Under the pieces are notes generated by a model. It ran no database searches. It was not told the DNA's origin and saw only the letters and a list, made by a program, of their open reading frames with translations. Shown here in pieces: positions 41,829 to 49,712 of a stretch of 64,000 bases of DNA. The position numbers and the translations under genes are program-made. The stretch comes from Bacteroidaceae bacterium (GTDB lineage: Bacteria; Bacteroidota; Bacteroidia; Bacteroidales; Bacteroidaceae). Within the stretch, counting starts at the first letter, position 1. The number at the start of each line of letters is the position of its first letter. Where the stretch lies: positions 62,001 to 126,000 of the forward strand of contig JAFWPH010000020.1 in NCBI GenBank assembly GCA_017509605.1, read 5' to 3'.

Positions 41829-43022
41829 TTATTTCAGTCGGGCCACGGTGTCCTTGATACGGCGCATGGCCTCGATGATGTTCTCGTCGCTCGTGGCGTA
41901 GCTCATGCGGAAGCACTCGGGGCTGCCGAAAGCATCGCCGCCCACAGTGGCCACATGGCCAACCTCAAGAAGGTACATGGCGAAGTCGGTGGAGTTGTTG
42001 ATCGTGCGGTCACCATCCTTCTTGCCGAAGTAGAACGAGCATTTGGGGAAGAGGTAGAATGCGCCCTTGGGTTCGCGGACCTCGAAGCCCGGTATTTCCT
42101 TGGCCAGACGAACGATGAGGTTCTTGCGGCGCTCGAAAGCCTGACGCATCTGCTCCACGCACTCCTGGCTGCCAGTGTAGGCTGCCTCGGCTGCTTTTTG
42201 GCTCACAGAGCATGGACCGCTTGTGTATTGTCCCTGCAACTTGTTGCAACCCTTCACAATCCATTCCGGAGCTGCAATAAACCCGATTCGCCAACCAGTC
42301 ATGGCGTAAGCCTTTGACACGCCATTGATGATGACCACACGGTCCTTGATGTCGGGGAAGGAGGCCATGGAGGCATGGCTGCCCACATAGTTGATGTGCT
42401 CATAGATCTCGTCGGCGATGACGATCACACGCTCATGGCGAAGCAGCACATCCTTCAGTGCTTCCAGCTCCTCAAGGCTATAAACGGAACCTGTGGGGTT
42501 GGAGGGTGAGCAGAGGATGAGTGCGCGTGTCTTGGGAGTGATGGCGGCTTCCAGTTGCTCAGGAGTGATCTTGAAATCCTGCTCGATGGTGGCTTCCACG
42601 ATGACCGGCTCGCCATCGGCCAGCTTTACCATCTGCGGATAGCTCACCCAATAGGGAGCGGGGATAATCACCTCGTCGCCGGCATTGATGATGGCCATGA
42701 TGGTGTTGCATACCGATTGCTTGGCACCATTGGAGCAGAGAATCTGTGATGGTGCGTAGTCGAGTCCGTTCTCGTTCTTCAGCTTTGCCACAATGGCGTT
42801 TTTCAGAGCGGGATAGCCTGGTACCGGTGAGTATTTGGAGTAATTGTCGTCGATGGCCTTCTTCGCGGCTTCCTTGATGTGGTCGGGCGTGTTGAAGTCG
42901 GGCTCACCGACACTGAGGTTGATGACATCCACACCCTGTGCCTTCAGCTCGCTGCTGCGTTGCGACATGGCGAGAGTAGCGGAGGGTGACAGTCTGTTGA
43001 GTCGATCTGATAGATTTTCCAT
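41829..43022 (-). CDS. Aspartate/class I aminotransferase
   Basis: 397 residues, fold-type I PLP enzyme, probably aspartate aminotransferase of the Ib type. The PLP lysine is in VIINGVSKAYAMTGWRIGFI (about residue 235), the cofactor loop is CSNGAKQSVCNTI, and YSPVPGYPALKNAI is a substrate-side block. The C-terminal FRMSYATSDENI holds the carboxylate-binding arginine. Substrate specificity cannot be fixed from sequence alone. A 9-bp-period repeat lies between ribBA and this gene. Confidence 0.92.
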   Translation of the reverse strand: MENLSDRLNRLSPSATLAMSQRSSELKAQGVDVINLSVGEPDFNTPDHIKEAAKKAIDDNYSKYSPVPGYPALKNAIVAKLKNENGLDYAPSQILCSNGAKQSVCNTIMAIINAGDEVIIPAPYWVSYPQMVKLADGEPVIVEATIEQDFKITPEQLEAAITPKTRALILCSPSNPTGSVYSLEELEALKDVLLRHERVIVIADEIYEHINYVGSHASMASFPDIKDRVVIINGVSKAYAMTGWRIGFIAAPEWIVKGCNKLQGQYTSGPCSVSQKAAEAAYTGSQECVEQMRQAFERRKNLIVRLAKEIPGFEVREPKGAFYLFPKCSFYFGKKDGDRTINNSTDFAMYLLEVGHVATVGGDAFGSPECFRMSYATSDENIIEAMRRIKDTVARLK

Positions 43023-43025
43023 TTG

Positions 43026-43070
43026 CTGCTTGTTTTATAGTTTTAACTTCTTTAATTTCTTCTATTTCTT
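43026..43070. repeat. 9-bp-period A-rich repeat between ribBA and the aminotransferase gene
   Basis: Minus-strand units AAGAAATAG, AAGAAATTA, AAGAAGTTA, AAACTATAA, AACAAGCAG. The first three are near identical. The first unit overlaps the last ribBA codons and its stop. The block ends 3 bp before the aminotransferase ATG. Confidence 0.65.
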
Positions 43071-44276
43071 GAAATGCAAATTATGTCCCATGCGCTCCTT
43101 CTTGGTGTGCAGGTAACGCTCGTTGTATTTGTTGGGCTGTATCTCGATGGGCACGTTCTCCACAATCTCCAGACCATAGCCTTCAAGACCGACGCGCTTC
43201 ACGGGGTTGTTGGTAAGCAAACGGATCTTGCCCACACCTAATTCGCGGAGAATCTGAGCACCCACACCATAGTCGCGCTCATCGGGGTCGAAGCCCAGGT
43301 GGATGTTGGCATCCACCGTGTCGTAGCCCTCTTCTTGGAGTTTGTAGGCAGCGATTTTTGCCATGATGCCAATGCCGCGTCCTTCTTGGTTGAGATAGAC
43401 GATGACTCCTTTGCCAGCTTTCTCTATTTCCTGCATCGACTTGTGCAGTTGCTCGCCACAGTCGCAACGTCGTGAGGCGAAGATGTCGCCCGTCATGCAC
43501 GATGAGTGCATGCGCACCAATACAGGCTCGTCCTTTTCCCATGTGCCCTTGAAGAGGGCGATATGATCCAGGCCGTTGCTCTTCTGGCGGAAAGGAATGA
43601 TGTGGAAATGTCCGTAAGCGGTGGGAAGGTCGGCCTCCTCTCCACGTATGATGAGCGATTCCTGGCGGAGGCGGTATTCGATGAGGTCTTTGATCTGGAT
43701 GAGGCACATCCCGAACTGCTTCGCCTTCTCGATGAGCTGTGGCATACGCGCCATGGTGCCGTCCGGATTGAGAATTTCGATGAGTGCGGCGGCGGGGTTC
43801 ATTCCCGATAGCCGGGCGAGGTCGATGGCCGCCTCAGTATGTCCTGCGCGTCGAAGCACTCCCTTGTCCTGGGCATAGAGCGGGTTGATGTGTCCGGGTT
43901 GTCCGAAGTCGCCGGGTTTGGAGGCAGGGTCGGCAAGCGCGCGGATGGTGGCCGCTCTATCGTGGGCCGACACGCCGGTGGTGCAGCCCTCGAGTTTATC
44001 CACAGTCACCGTGAACGGAGTGCCCAGCATGGAAGTGTTGTTCTCCACCTGATGGGTCAAGCCCAGTTCCTCACAGCGTGAGATGGTGATGGGAGCGCAA
44101 AGCACGCCTCTGCCCTCGGAGAGCATGAAGTTGACCTTCTCTGGGGTGATTAGTTCCGCTGCGGTGATGAAGTCTCCTTCATTCTCGCGGTCCTCGTCGT
44201 CAACCACAATGACGAACTTGCCTTCTTTGAAATCGGCAATGGCCTCTTCTATTCTACTGAATTTGAAATCTTCCAT
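43062..44276 (-). CDS. ribBA: Bifunctional DHBP synthase / GTP cyclohydrolase II
   Basis: 404 residues; two riboflavin pathway entry steps in one polypeptide. The N-terminal RibB domain (about 1-200) has [19 protein letters not shown] and [16 protein letters not shown]. The C-terminal RibA domain (about 205-404) holds the zinc site [20 protein letters not shown] and [19 protein letters not shown]. Both halves look intact. It lies 48 bp downstream of the LptF/G gene. No FMN riboswitch was seen upstream. Confidence 0.97.
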   Translation of the reverse strand: MEDFKFSRIEEAIADFKEGKFVIVVDDEDRENEGDFITAAELITPEKVNFMLSEGRGVLCAPITISRCEELGLTHQVENNTSMLGTPFTVTVDKLEGCTTGVSAHDRAATIRALADPASKPGDFGQPGHINPLYAQDKGVLRRAGHTEAAIDLARLSGMNPAAALIEILNPDGTMARMPQLIEKAKQFGMCLIQIKDLIEYRLRQESLIIRGEEADLPTAYGHFHIIPFRQKSNGLDHIALFKGTWEKDEPVLVRMHSSCMTGDIFASRRCDCGEQLHKSMQEIEKAGKGVIVYLNQEGRGIGIMAKIAAYKLQEEGYDTVDANIHLGFDPDERDYGVGAQILRELGVGKIRLLTNNPVKRVGLEGYGLEIVENVPIEIQPNKYNERYLHTKKERMGHNLHFKK

Positions 44277-44324
44277 ATCTTAATTTTCTCTGTTTCTTGT
44301 TAGTCTTTACAGCTTCTATTTTCT

Positions 44325-46247
44325 CTATGTCGTCTTCGCTCCCGCAGCCAATAGCTTGCACCGCTCTTTCTGCAAAGAGCAAGTTCGCACGATGTTCCGA
44401 AGGTCGCGCAGCAGGCGGATACGGAAACGAGCCACGCGGAAAATCAAGAACACGCCGATGGGGAAAATGATGCCCGCTGCCATGTTGAGCCTTTTGTCCT
44501 TGAATGGACAGGTGTGGGAATGGAGGTCCAGCACGGGAAAACGGTTCAGGTCGCGGATGAGCTGGCGGTCCTTGCTGTTTGACAGCACTTCCACCGCATA
44601 CTCCATCTCGTTGCTGATATGCTCGATCTTCTCATCCTGGGCAATCTTGAAGAAGAGGCGTATGTAGTTGGGGAACCGTTTGAGGTTGTTGTGTTGCAGG
44701 TAGTCCTCGCAGTCGTCAGACAGGGTCTGTAGGCGGTGTGTCATCTCTTCGTAGTCGGGATCGTCGATGATGACCTCTTTCTTTACGATGTAGCGGTGAG
44801 AACGGATGCCGAGGATGCGGCGGAAGAACTCACGGTAGGCATCGGCGTTGAACACCACGGAGTCGTTGTTGGCCTTCACAGTGAAGAATATGCCGATAGG
44901 CACCAGCACAATCGTGCTGAACCAGGTGCCTAACCATACTGGCAGTGTACCCTCACGAGCAAGGTTCGAACTGCCCTTGTTGATGATGTAGTAGATGATA
45001 AAGATGATCACCGAGATGACCACAGGCAAGCCCAGACCACCCTTGCGGATGATGGCGCCCAGTGGCGCGCCAATGAAGAAAAACACTAAGCAAGCCAGAG
45101 CCATGGTGATCATCGTGTGAATCTGGATCCAGTGGCGTCGGATTTGCTCGTCGCCTTGTTTCATTGACAACGATTTGAAATTTACGTCCATTTGATGGCG
45201 GGTGACCTCTTGTGACGCGTTTCGGATGATGGCACCCTGCTGCTCTTTAGTCATCTTGTTGAACACCGAGTCGAGGTCAATGGCCGCTAATTTACCGCTT
45301 GCCACTTCTTTCTCGGCTCTTTTCAGCTCTTCCTCTGGCACCATGGGTAATTTGAGTACACGCTCGGCCATGTCCTGGTAGTAGTTGCGGCCAATGCTAT
45401 CGTAGCACTGTTCCAAGGAATCGGCGTCGGCACGTAGTTCGTCCATGTTCTTCGTGGAGGCGGCTGAAGAGAAGTTGTCGGCATCGGCGAGGTTGAAACT
45501 GTTGTCGAACTCAATGATGAACTGTTTATAGACGAATGTCTCTCTTCTGTAAGGCACATTCTTCGTTTGGAGAGCCTGGGTGTTGAGGTTCTCGAACTGC
45601 TCACCGCTGAACAGGTGCAGAAGGAGATGCCCTTTGTCGGCGCTGGTCTCTAATCGGCCAGAGTCGGCCAGCAGGATGTGAACTTTGTCGGCACCATCCC
45701 GGAGGTTATAAATCATCACATTGTAGAGCGCGCCTGTCTCCTTGTCCTTTTTGCGCACATAGAGGTTGAGATCCTCGATTCCATCGTAGAACACACCCTC
45801 TGGTATGTCCAGTTCGGGCGACTTCTGTCGCATGGAGAACAACAGCTGATAAAGGTTCATCTGGGCTTGAGGCGCAATCTTGTCTTGGATATAAAAGGAC
45901 ACTCCGCTGAGCAGAAGTATGAAAATGGCGATAGGGGCAAGAGTGCGGTAGAGGGAGATGCCTGCAGCCTTGATCGATAGCAGTTCGAAACGCTCGCCTA
46001 AGTTGCCGAATGAGATGAGCGAGGCAAGAAGGATAGCAAGAGGCAAAGCCAACGAAATCAAGGTTTCGCCTGCATAAAGGAAGAACTTGCTCAGCACCGA
46101 CATCGGAAGCCCTTTGCCCACAAGGTCATCGACATATTTCCAAATGAACTGCATCATCACGATGAACTGGCAGATGAAGAAGGTGCCAATGAACAAGGTG
46201 ATGAAGTTCTTGAAAACGAATATGTCGAGTTTCTTAATCGGTTTCAT
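44325..46247 (-). CDS. LptF/LptG-type LPS export permease (YjgP/YjgQ family)
   Basis: 640 residues, inner-membrane permease of the LptB2FG ABC exporter that pulls lipopolysaccharide from the membrane. Layout: three N-terminal membrane helices (KKLDIFVFKNFITLFIGTFF onward to about 120), a periplasmic beta-jellyroll with an inserted helical part (about 130-370), then three helices near 380-470 (LACLVFFFIGAPLGAIIRKG). A C-terminal cytoplasmic extension of about 130 residues ends with an extra hydrophobic segment. The total is much longer than E. coli LptF (366) or LptG (360). Only this one permease gene is in view, so F and G cannot be told apart. It begins the lptF/G-ribBA-aminotransferase-pta-ackA unit. 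Confidence 0.9.
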   Translation of the reverse strand: MKPIKKLDIFVFKNFITLFIGTFFICQFIVMMQFIWKYVDDLVGKGLPMSVLSKFFLYAGETLISLALPLAILLASLISFGNLGERFELLSIKAAGISLYRTLAPIAIFILLLSGVSFYIQDKIAPQAQMNLYQLLFSMRQKSPELDIPEGVFYDGIEDLNLYVRKKDKETGALYNVMIYNLRDGADKVHILLADSGRLETSADKGHLLLHLFSGEQFENLNTQALQTKNVPYRRETFVYKQFIIEFDNSFNLADADNFSSAASTKNMDELRADADSLEQCYDSIGRNYYQDMAERVLKLPMVPEEELKRAEKEVASGKLAAIDLDSVFNKMTKEQQGAIIRNASQEVTRHQMDVNFKSLSMKQGDEQIRRHWIQIHTMITMALACLVFFFIGAPLGAIIRKGGLGLPVVISVIIFIIYYIINKGSSNLAREGTLPVWLGTWFSTIVLVPIGIFFTVKANNDSVVFNADAYREFFRRILGIRSHRYIVKKEVIIDDPDYEEMTHRLQTLSDDCEDYLQHNNLKRFPNYIRLFFKIAQDEKIEHISNEMEYAVEVLSNSKDRQLIRDLNRFPVLDLHSHTCPFKDKRLNMAAGIIFPIGVFLIFRVARFRIRLLRDLRNIVRTCSLQKERCKLLAAGAKTT

Positions 46248-46280
46248 TGTTGGATTCGCTCAAGATACAGCAATGAGAAA

Positions 46281-46352
46281 ATCTCCCGGATTTTCAGGTC
46301 TCTCCGGTTCTTCTGGCTATTCTGCCCTTTCCGGATACTCCGTCATTTCCGT
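46281..46352. repeat. Eight-unit 9-bp-period repeat in the LptF/G leader
   Basis: Plus-strand units: ATCTCCCGG, ATTTTCAGG, TCTCTCCGG, TTCTTCTGG, CTATTCTGC, CCTTTCCGG, ATACTCCGT, CATTTCCGT. Consensus nnnTTCCGG with variable first bases. It begins about 3 nt after the predicted minus-strand transcription start and ends 33 nt before the ATG. No reading frame passes through it without stops. Confidence 0.85.
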
Positions 46353-46361
46353 TTTAACATG

Positions 46362-46396
46362 CAAATTTACGAATAATCGGCCATTCAATGACCGAT
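46362..46396 (-). promoter_or_regulatory. LptF/G promoter -7 box with overlapping imperfect palindrome
   Basis: Minus-strand TAAATTTG (46369-46362) then C fits the -7 consensus. No TTTG lies at the normal -33 distance. Instead a 21-bp imperfect palindrome (46376-46396, 9 of 10 arm positions matched) occupies the region between -14 and -34. It may be an operator, with an activator replacing the missing -33 contact. Inference. Confidence 0.55.
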
Positions 46397-46472
46397 TTTA
46401 ACGCATTTTTAGCTTGAATGGAGTAAAAAATATAGCTTTCTGATTTTTTTTCAGAAAAAAACGCCGAAATCT

Positions 46473-46502
46473 TTTGTATATCCCAAAAAACTACTAACTT
46501 TG
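46473..46502 (+). promoter_or_regulatory. Promoter of the tRNA gene
   Basis: TTTG (46473-46476), an 18-bp spacer, TAACTTTG (46495-46502) then C. The tRNA 5' end is 16 bp further, fitting a short 5' leader removed by RNase P. Confidence 0.75.
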
Positions 46503-46517
46503 CACCGCAAAACGGAT

Positions 46518-46591
46518 GGCGAGATAGCTCAGTTGGTTAGAGCGTCGGATTCATAATCCGGAGGTCGAGGGTTCGGGTCCCTCTCTCGCTA
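46518..46591 (+). tRNA. tRNA with CAT anticodon (tRNA-Met, elongator type)
   Basis: 74 nt that fold as a full cloverleaf: acceptor GGCGAGA with TCTCGCT (first pair G-U), D-stem GCTC/GAGC, anticodon loop TTCATAA, T-stem GAGGG/CCCTC with loop TTCGGGT, and discriminator A. No CCA is encoded. It is not an initiator, since the three G-C pairs below the anticodon loop are absent. A CAT anticodon can also belong to tRNA-Ile2 with lysidine; I favour elongator Met from overall similarity. Confidence 0.93.
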
Positions 46592-46596
46592 CACTG

Positions 46597-46634
46597 AAAA
46601 TCAGGCGGTTACAAGGATGTAACCGCCTGATTTT
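46597..46634 (+). terminator. Terminator after the tRNA
   Basis: 17-bp perfect stem (46597-46613 with 46618-46634), 4-nt loop, followed by TTCTTTTC. On the minus strand the 3' arm ends in a short T4, so it may also serve the 47-residue peptide gene. Confidence 0.9.
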
Positions 46635-46640
46635 TCTTTT

Positions 46641-46784
46641 CTATTTCTTCTTCCCTTTTGTGAGAAGTGAACCGAAGAGGGTGCCGGCGATGGCGGCCGC
46701 CACGAGGAGAGACAGCTTGCCGATGTCGCGAAGGCTTGGTTTGCCGTCCAAACCGAAGTTCTTGTTGGGGTTGGTATCTTTCAT
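46641..46784 (-). CDS. Small single-span membrane protein
   Basis: 47 residues: MKDTNPNKNFGLDGKPSLRD, then IGKLSLLVAAAIAGTLFGSL and LTKGKKK. There is a polar N-terminal half, one hydrophobic helix (about residues 22-42, with GxxxG-like small residues) and a Lys cluster that predicts a cytoplasmic C-terminus. There is no cleavage site. It lies between the tRNA terminator and the GH30-like gene, on the same strand as the latter. Function unknown; the codon pattern and exact start-to-stop fit before the shared terminator make it believable. Confidence 0.65.
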   Translation of the reverse strand: MKDTNPNKNFGLDGKPSLRDIGKLSLLVAAAIAGTLFGSLLTKGKKK

Positions 46785-46819
46785 GATGCGATTCGTTTTT
46801 GTGGATATTAAATGAATAA

Positions 46820-46864
46820 AGAGAGTCTGGACGCTCTAAATGCCATAGATGCCCCAGACTCTCT
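46820..46864 (-). terminator. Terminator of the GH30-like gene
   Basis: 11-bp perfect stem (46820-46830 with 46854-46864) around a 23-nt loop, with TTTATTCATTTAA following on the minus strand. It starts 14 bp beyond the stop codon. Its long loop resembles the hairpin after the 1224-residue protein gene. Confidence 0.75.
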
Positions 46865-46878
46865 ATACGTTTGAAAAC

Positions 46879-49584
46879 TTATCTGATGATTTTCTTTGTC
46901 TTGCCGTTCTTCATCTTCACAATGTTCACACCTTTCTGAGGCTGAGCGAACTGACGGCCTTCGGTGTCGTAGTAACCAACGATATCGGTGTCCTCCAGGT
47001 CAGATGCGATATTGTGCAGGCCGTTGGAAATCGGTTCGTTGTCTTCCATCACGGCTGCGAGTTCAGAAGCGTTGAGTGCATAGTTATAGACCCGTAGGTC
47101 GTCAAGGTATGCCTTAAGGAACGGGTCGGATGAGAACTGGCTGCGGCCGATGTAGTTCATCACGGGATGGAAGTCCGATGGGCGGATGTTGATGTCGGTC
47201 GAGCTTGCCTTGAGGTCTCCATCTACGTAAATGCAGACGTTGTCTTTACCTAAGGTCACGGCTACGTGATGCCATGCGTTGGACCCGAGTCGAGTGGCGC
47301 TGAGGGTTTGTTCGTCACCACCGTTCTTGATGGCGAAGCGCATTTGTGATCCGTTGCTCGGGCTGAGGAACATGTATTGGTTGGTGCCATTTCCGAAGTC
47401 GAATATCCGTTGCCATGCCGATGAGCTGTTGCGCCAGAACACCCACATGCAGATGGTCATCTCGTCCATGTCGCCAACCTCGTAGGGCAACTGGATGTAG
47501 TTGTTCGTACCGCTGAGGCTAAGTGAATTCTCGCCCGACTTATGTTGCGGGGTGTAGGATTCGGTGCCTTTGATGACGGCATGGAAGGCGTTGACGGTAT
47601 TGTCGGTCAGCGCGTCGTCGAACTGCAGTTGAGCGATGAGGCCTTTCTCACAGGTCGGTGCGCAGAGCACGCTGTCGCAGGCCTCCGAGATGTTGTCAGA
47701 CTTGTCGATGGCCTTGATCTTGTAGAGGTACTCACGGCCTTGGCGGCAGGTGTTGTCGATGAAACGGGTGCCTTGTATCTTACGGCCTATGGTGTTCCAA
47801 TAGCCTTCCTCCTTGTCCTGTCGCAGAATAATGTAGCCGGCGAGGTCTTCTTCGCTGTTGGCAGCCCACTCTAAATGGACTGAGGCGGGCATGGCTTGGG
47901 CACTGAGACCTGCAGGAGTCTCGGGCGCCTTGGTCTCGCACTCGGCATCCACTGGTAGGAATCGCCACTGCTGGCGTTTGCGTGCTGTGGTTGTATTTCC
48001 GAAGGAACCTTGTCTCACTGTGATGTTGTCAGCGCTGCTGTTGCTGGCGAGTTCGAGATAGAGATTGCTCTCGCGGTTACGGATGTAGTAAAAACCTTCT
48101 CCTGCATACTCCACGTACCATTGCTCGTTGCTGCTGAAGCCGTCGCCCCTGTAAAGGATAACGTTGCCACCAGACTGCATAGAGTAGTTGAGCACGTCTA
48201 ATGTGGCTTTTGTCGAAGGGTTGGTGATGGTGTAATAGCTGAAGTCACCTCCAATCTTCGGGTTCACGGGTTGCACGTCCCATTTCTGATAAGCACCGCC
48301 CTTGTTGGCGCGCTGCACCACGTTTGCACCGCTGGTAGCCGTGCCGCCTTCACCAGAGATGATTTTTTTGCTATAGCGGTTCATGATGATGTACTCTCCG
48401 CCGTCGAGGTGGCTTGGAGCCACATCCTCTCCATAGGTGATGTTGATGATGCGCTCGGCATTGCTCTGCCCCTTTTGATAGCCGGTGCCACCGGGTACCT
48501 CGATGAAAAATTCACGCATGGGACCTTGACCGTCGTAATAGACATCGCGGTCGGTCGAGACAAACTGGTATGTCGAGGTGTTGGCCTGACGTTCCGATGA
48601 TCCGAGATAGGCGTGGATGGCCTGAGTCGTGTCGTTGCGATAGACTGCGGCACAAGTCCAGGCACCGCGGTTCTCTGCGTATGCCAAGCGACTACCGTGG
48701 TTGCTGTCCTTGCAGAACTGTCCGCGTGCTACAGCGTCGAAGCCCCACCAGATGCCGTTCTGCATGCCGTACTCCACACCGACGATAGCCTCGCCCACGT
48801 TGTGAAGTTCGTCCGCGCTCGCCAACTTTCCGTCAGCACGTACCTCCTTGAAGAAGTTGGCGTAGGTGTTGAATGAGCCGGCCAGCTGATGGGTGTTGCC
48901 TTCATCCACATAGGGTTTCATGTAGTTGTACCAAGAGGATGCCTGGTCGCAGTTGAGGGTGTTGCCAGCGGAGATGCGGATGGTGTCGAAGCGGGGATAG
49001 CTCTCCTTGAGCATCTTGCAGATTTCTCGCATATCGCTCTTGCTTCCCTGTCCCCAGCCGTAGTCGGGTTCATTGAAGGGTGACACCGATACCAGACGGT
49101 GTTTGGAATTACTTTGCACGTAGGCTACAGACTGGTCGATCATGTCGCACCAGTTCTGGATGTTGGCCTTGTTGTTCTTGGTGTACCACTCGTCGATACC
49201 GGCCTCTTGATCGCAGTTGATGACGCAATCCACGGTCTTGCTGACCAGATCGGCGTAACGAAGTCGCTCTTTGAGGTTTTTGATGTGGTTGTCGGTCAGT
49301 TTGCCGTTTGCCAGCTGATAGGCAGGTTGGAACGACAGACGGATGATACCGATATTTTCCGCGCCGATGTGGTTGATTCCCTTCCGCATATTTTGCTCGC
49401 TTTTCCAGGCGGTGTCCATGCCCCAGACCACAGGGAAGGTCTTGCCCTCGTCGGTGATGCTGAAAGGCACCATGCTGCCTGGCACGTCGTTGGCGGTAAG
49501 CATGTAGCTTGAGGTGGGCACCTGTTGCTGGGCCATAGCCAGTGCCGTCGAGGTAAAGGCGGCGAATAATAGTTTCAGTCTCAT
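46879..49584 (-). CDS. Secreted GH30-like glycosidase with ricin-type, FN3 and LamG domains and type IX-style tail
   Basis: 901 residues; signal peptide ends LAMAQ (about 19). The (beta/alpha)8 catalytic domain covers about 35-380; the proposed acid/base glutamate is in SVSPFNEPDYGWGQG and the nucleophile in EAIVGVEYGMQNG. A ricin-B-like trefoil follows (about 395-545, with the QW repeats YQKWDVQP, NEQWYVEY, RQQWRFLP). Then come a fibronectin III domain (about 550-640), a LamG/concanavalin-like domain (about 650-850) and a C-terminal tail VGYYDTEGRQFA...NGKTKKIIR. GH30 members cleave beta-linked xylan, galactan, glucan or fucosides; the substrate here is not determined. It has its own promoter, downstream of the GH106 gene. 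Confidence 0.78.
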   Translation of the reverse strand: MRLKLLFAAFTSTALAMAQQQVPTSSYMLTANDVPGSMVPFSITDEGKTFPVVWGMDTAWKSEQNMRKGINHIGAENIGIIRLSFQPAYQLANGKLTDNHIKNLKERLRYADLVSKTVDCVINCDQEAGIDEWYTKNNKANIQNWCDMIDQSVAYVQSNSKHRLVSVSPFNEPDYGWGQGSKSDMREICKMLKESYPRFDTIRISAGNTLNCDQASSWYNYMKPYVDEGNTHQLAGSFNTYANFFKEVRADGKLASADELHNVGEAIVGVEYGMQNGIWWGFDAVARGQFCKDSNHGSRLAYAENRGAWTCAAVYRNDTTQAIHAYLGSSERQANTSTYQFVSTDRDVYYDGQGPMREFFIEVPGGTGYQKGQSNAERIINITYGEDVAPSHLDGGEYIIMNRYSKKIISGEGGTATSGANVVQRANKGGAYQKWDVQPVNPKIGGDFSYYTITNPSTKATLDVLNYSMQSGGNVILYRGDGFSSNEQWYVEYAGEGFYYIRNRESNLYLELASNSSADNITVRQGSFGNTTTARKRQQWRFLPVDAECETKAPETPAGLSAQAMPASVHLEWAANSEEDLAGYIILRQDKEEGYWNTIGRKIQGTRFIDNTCRQGREYLYKIKAIDKSDNISEACDSVLCAPTCEKGLIAQLQFDDALTDNTVNAFHAVIKGTESYTPQHKSGENSLSLSGTNNYIQLPYEVGDMDEMTICMWVFWRNSSSAWQRIFDFGNGTNQYMFLSPSNGSQMRFAIKNGGDEQTLSATRLGSNAWHHVAVTLGKDNVCIYVDGDLKASSTDINIRPSDFHPVMNYIGRSQFSSDPFLKAYLDDLRVYNYALNASELAAVMEDNEPISNGLHNIASDLEDTDIVGYYDTEGRQFAQPQKGVNIVKMKNGKTKKIIR

Positions 49585-49671
49585 ATTTTTGGTTTTTTAG
49601 TTGTTTTTTATTATGAGGTTAAATAAAGTTCTATGGTTGTTGAGGGTTGTCCGTTAACAATAATATATCTG

Positions 49672-49705
49672 CAAAAATAATCAATAATTATGAATAGATG
49701 ACAAA
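49672..49705 (-). promoter_or_regulatory. Promoter of the GH30-like gene
   Basis: Minus strand: TTTG (49705-49702), a 22-bp spacer, TATTTTTG (49679-49672). The -7 box is a full match; the spacer is at the long end. It shows that the GH30-like gene can be expressed apart from the upstream rhamnogalacturonan genes. Confidence 0.65.
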
Positions 49706-49712
49706 CAACAGT

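Noticed and set aside
43250..44324. FMN riboswitch upstream of ribBA
   Set aside because: The gap before ribBA is only 48 bp and lacks the conserved riboswitch core; the gene appears to be inside an operon.
44285..44325. Further 9-bp-period repeat between the LptF/G and ribBA genes
   Set aside because: A-rich units recur roughly every 9 bp, but base agreement is too weak to separate from A-rich composition.
46518..46591. Assigning the CAT tRNA to Ile2 (lysidine-modified)
   Set aside because: Possible in principle, but the first acceptor pair is G-U and the sequence resembles elongator tRNA-Met; a tRNA-type model would settle it.
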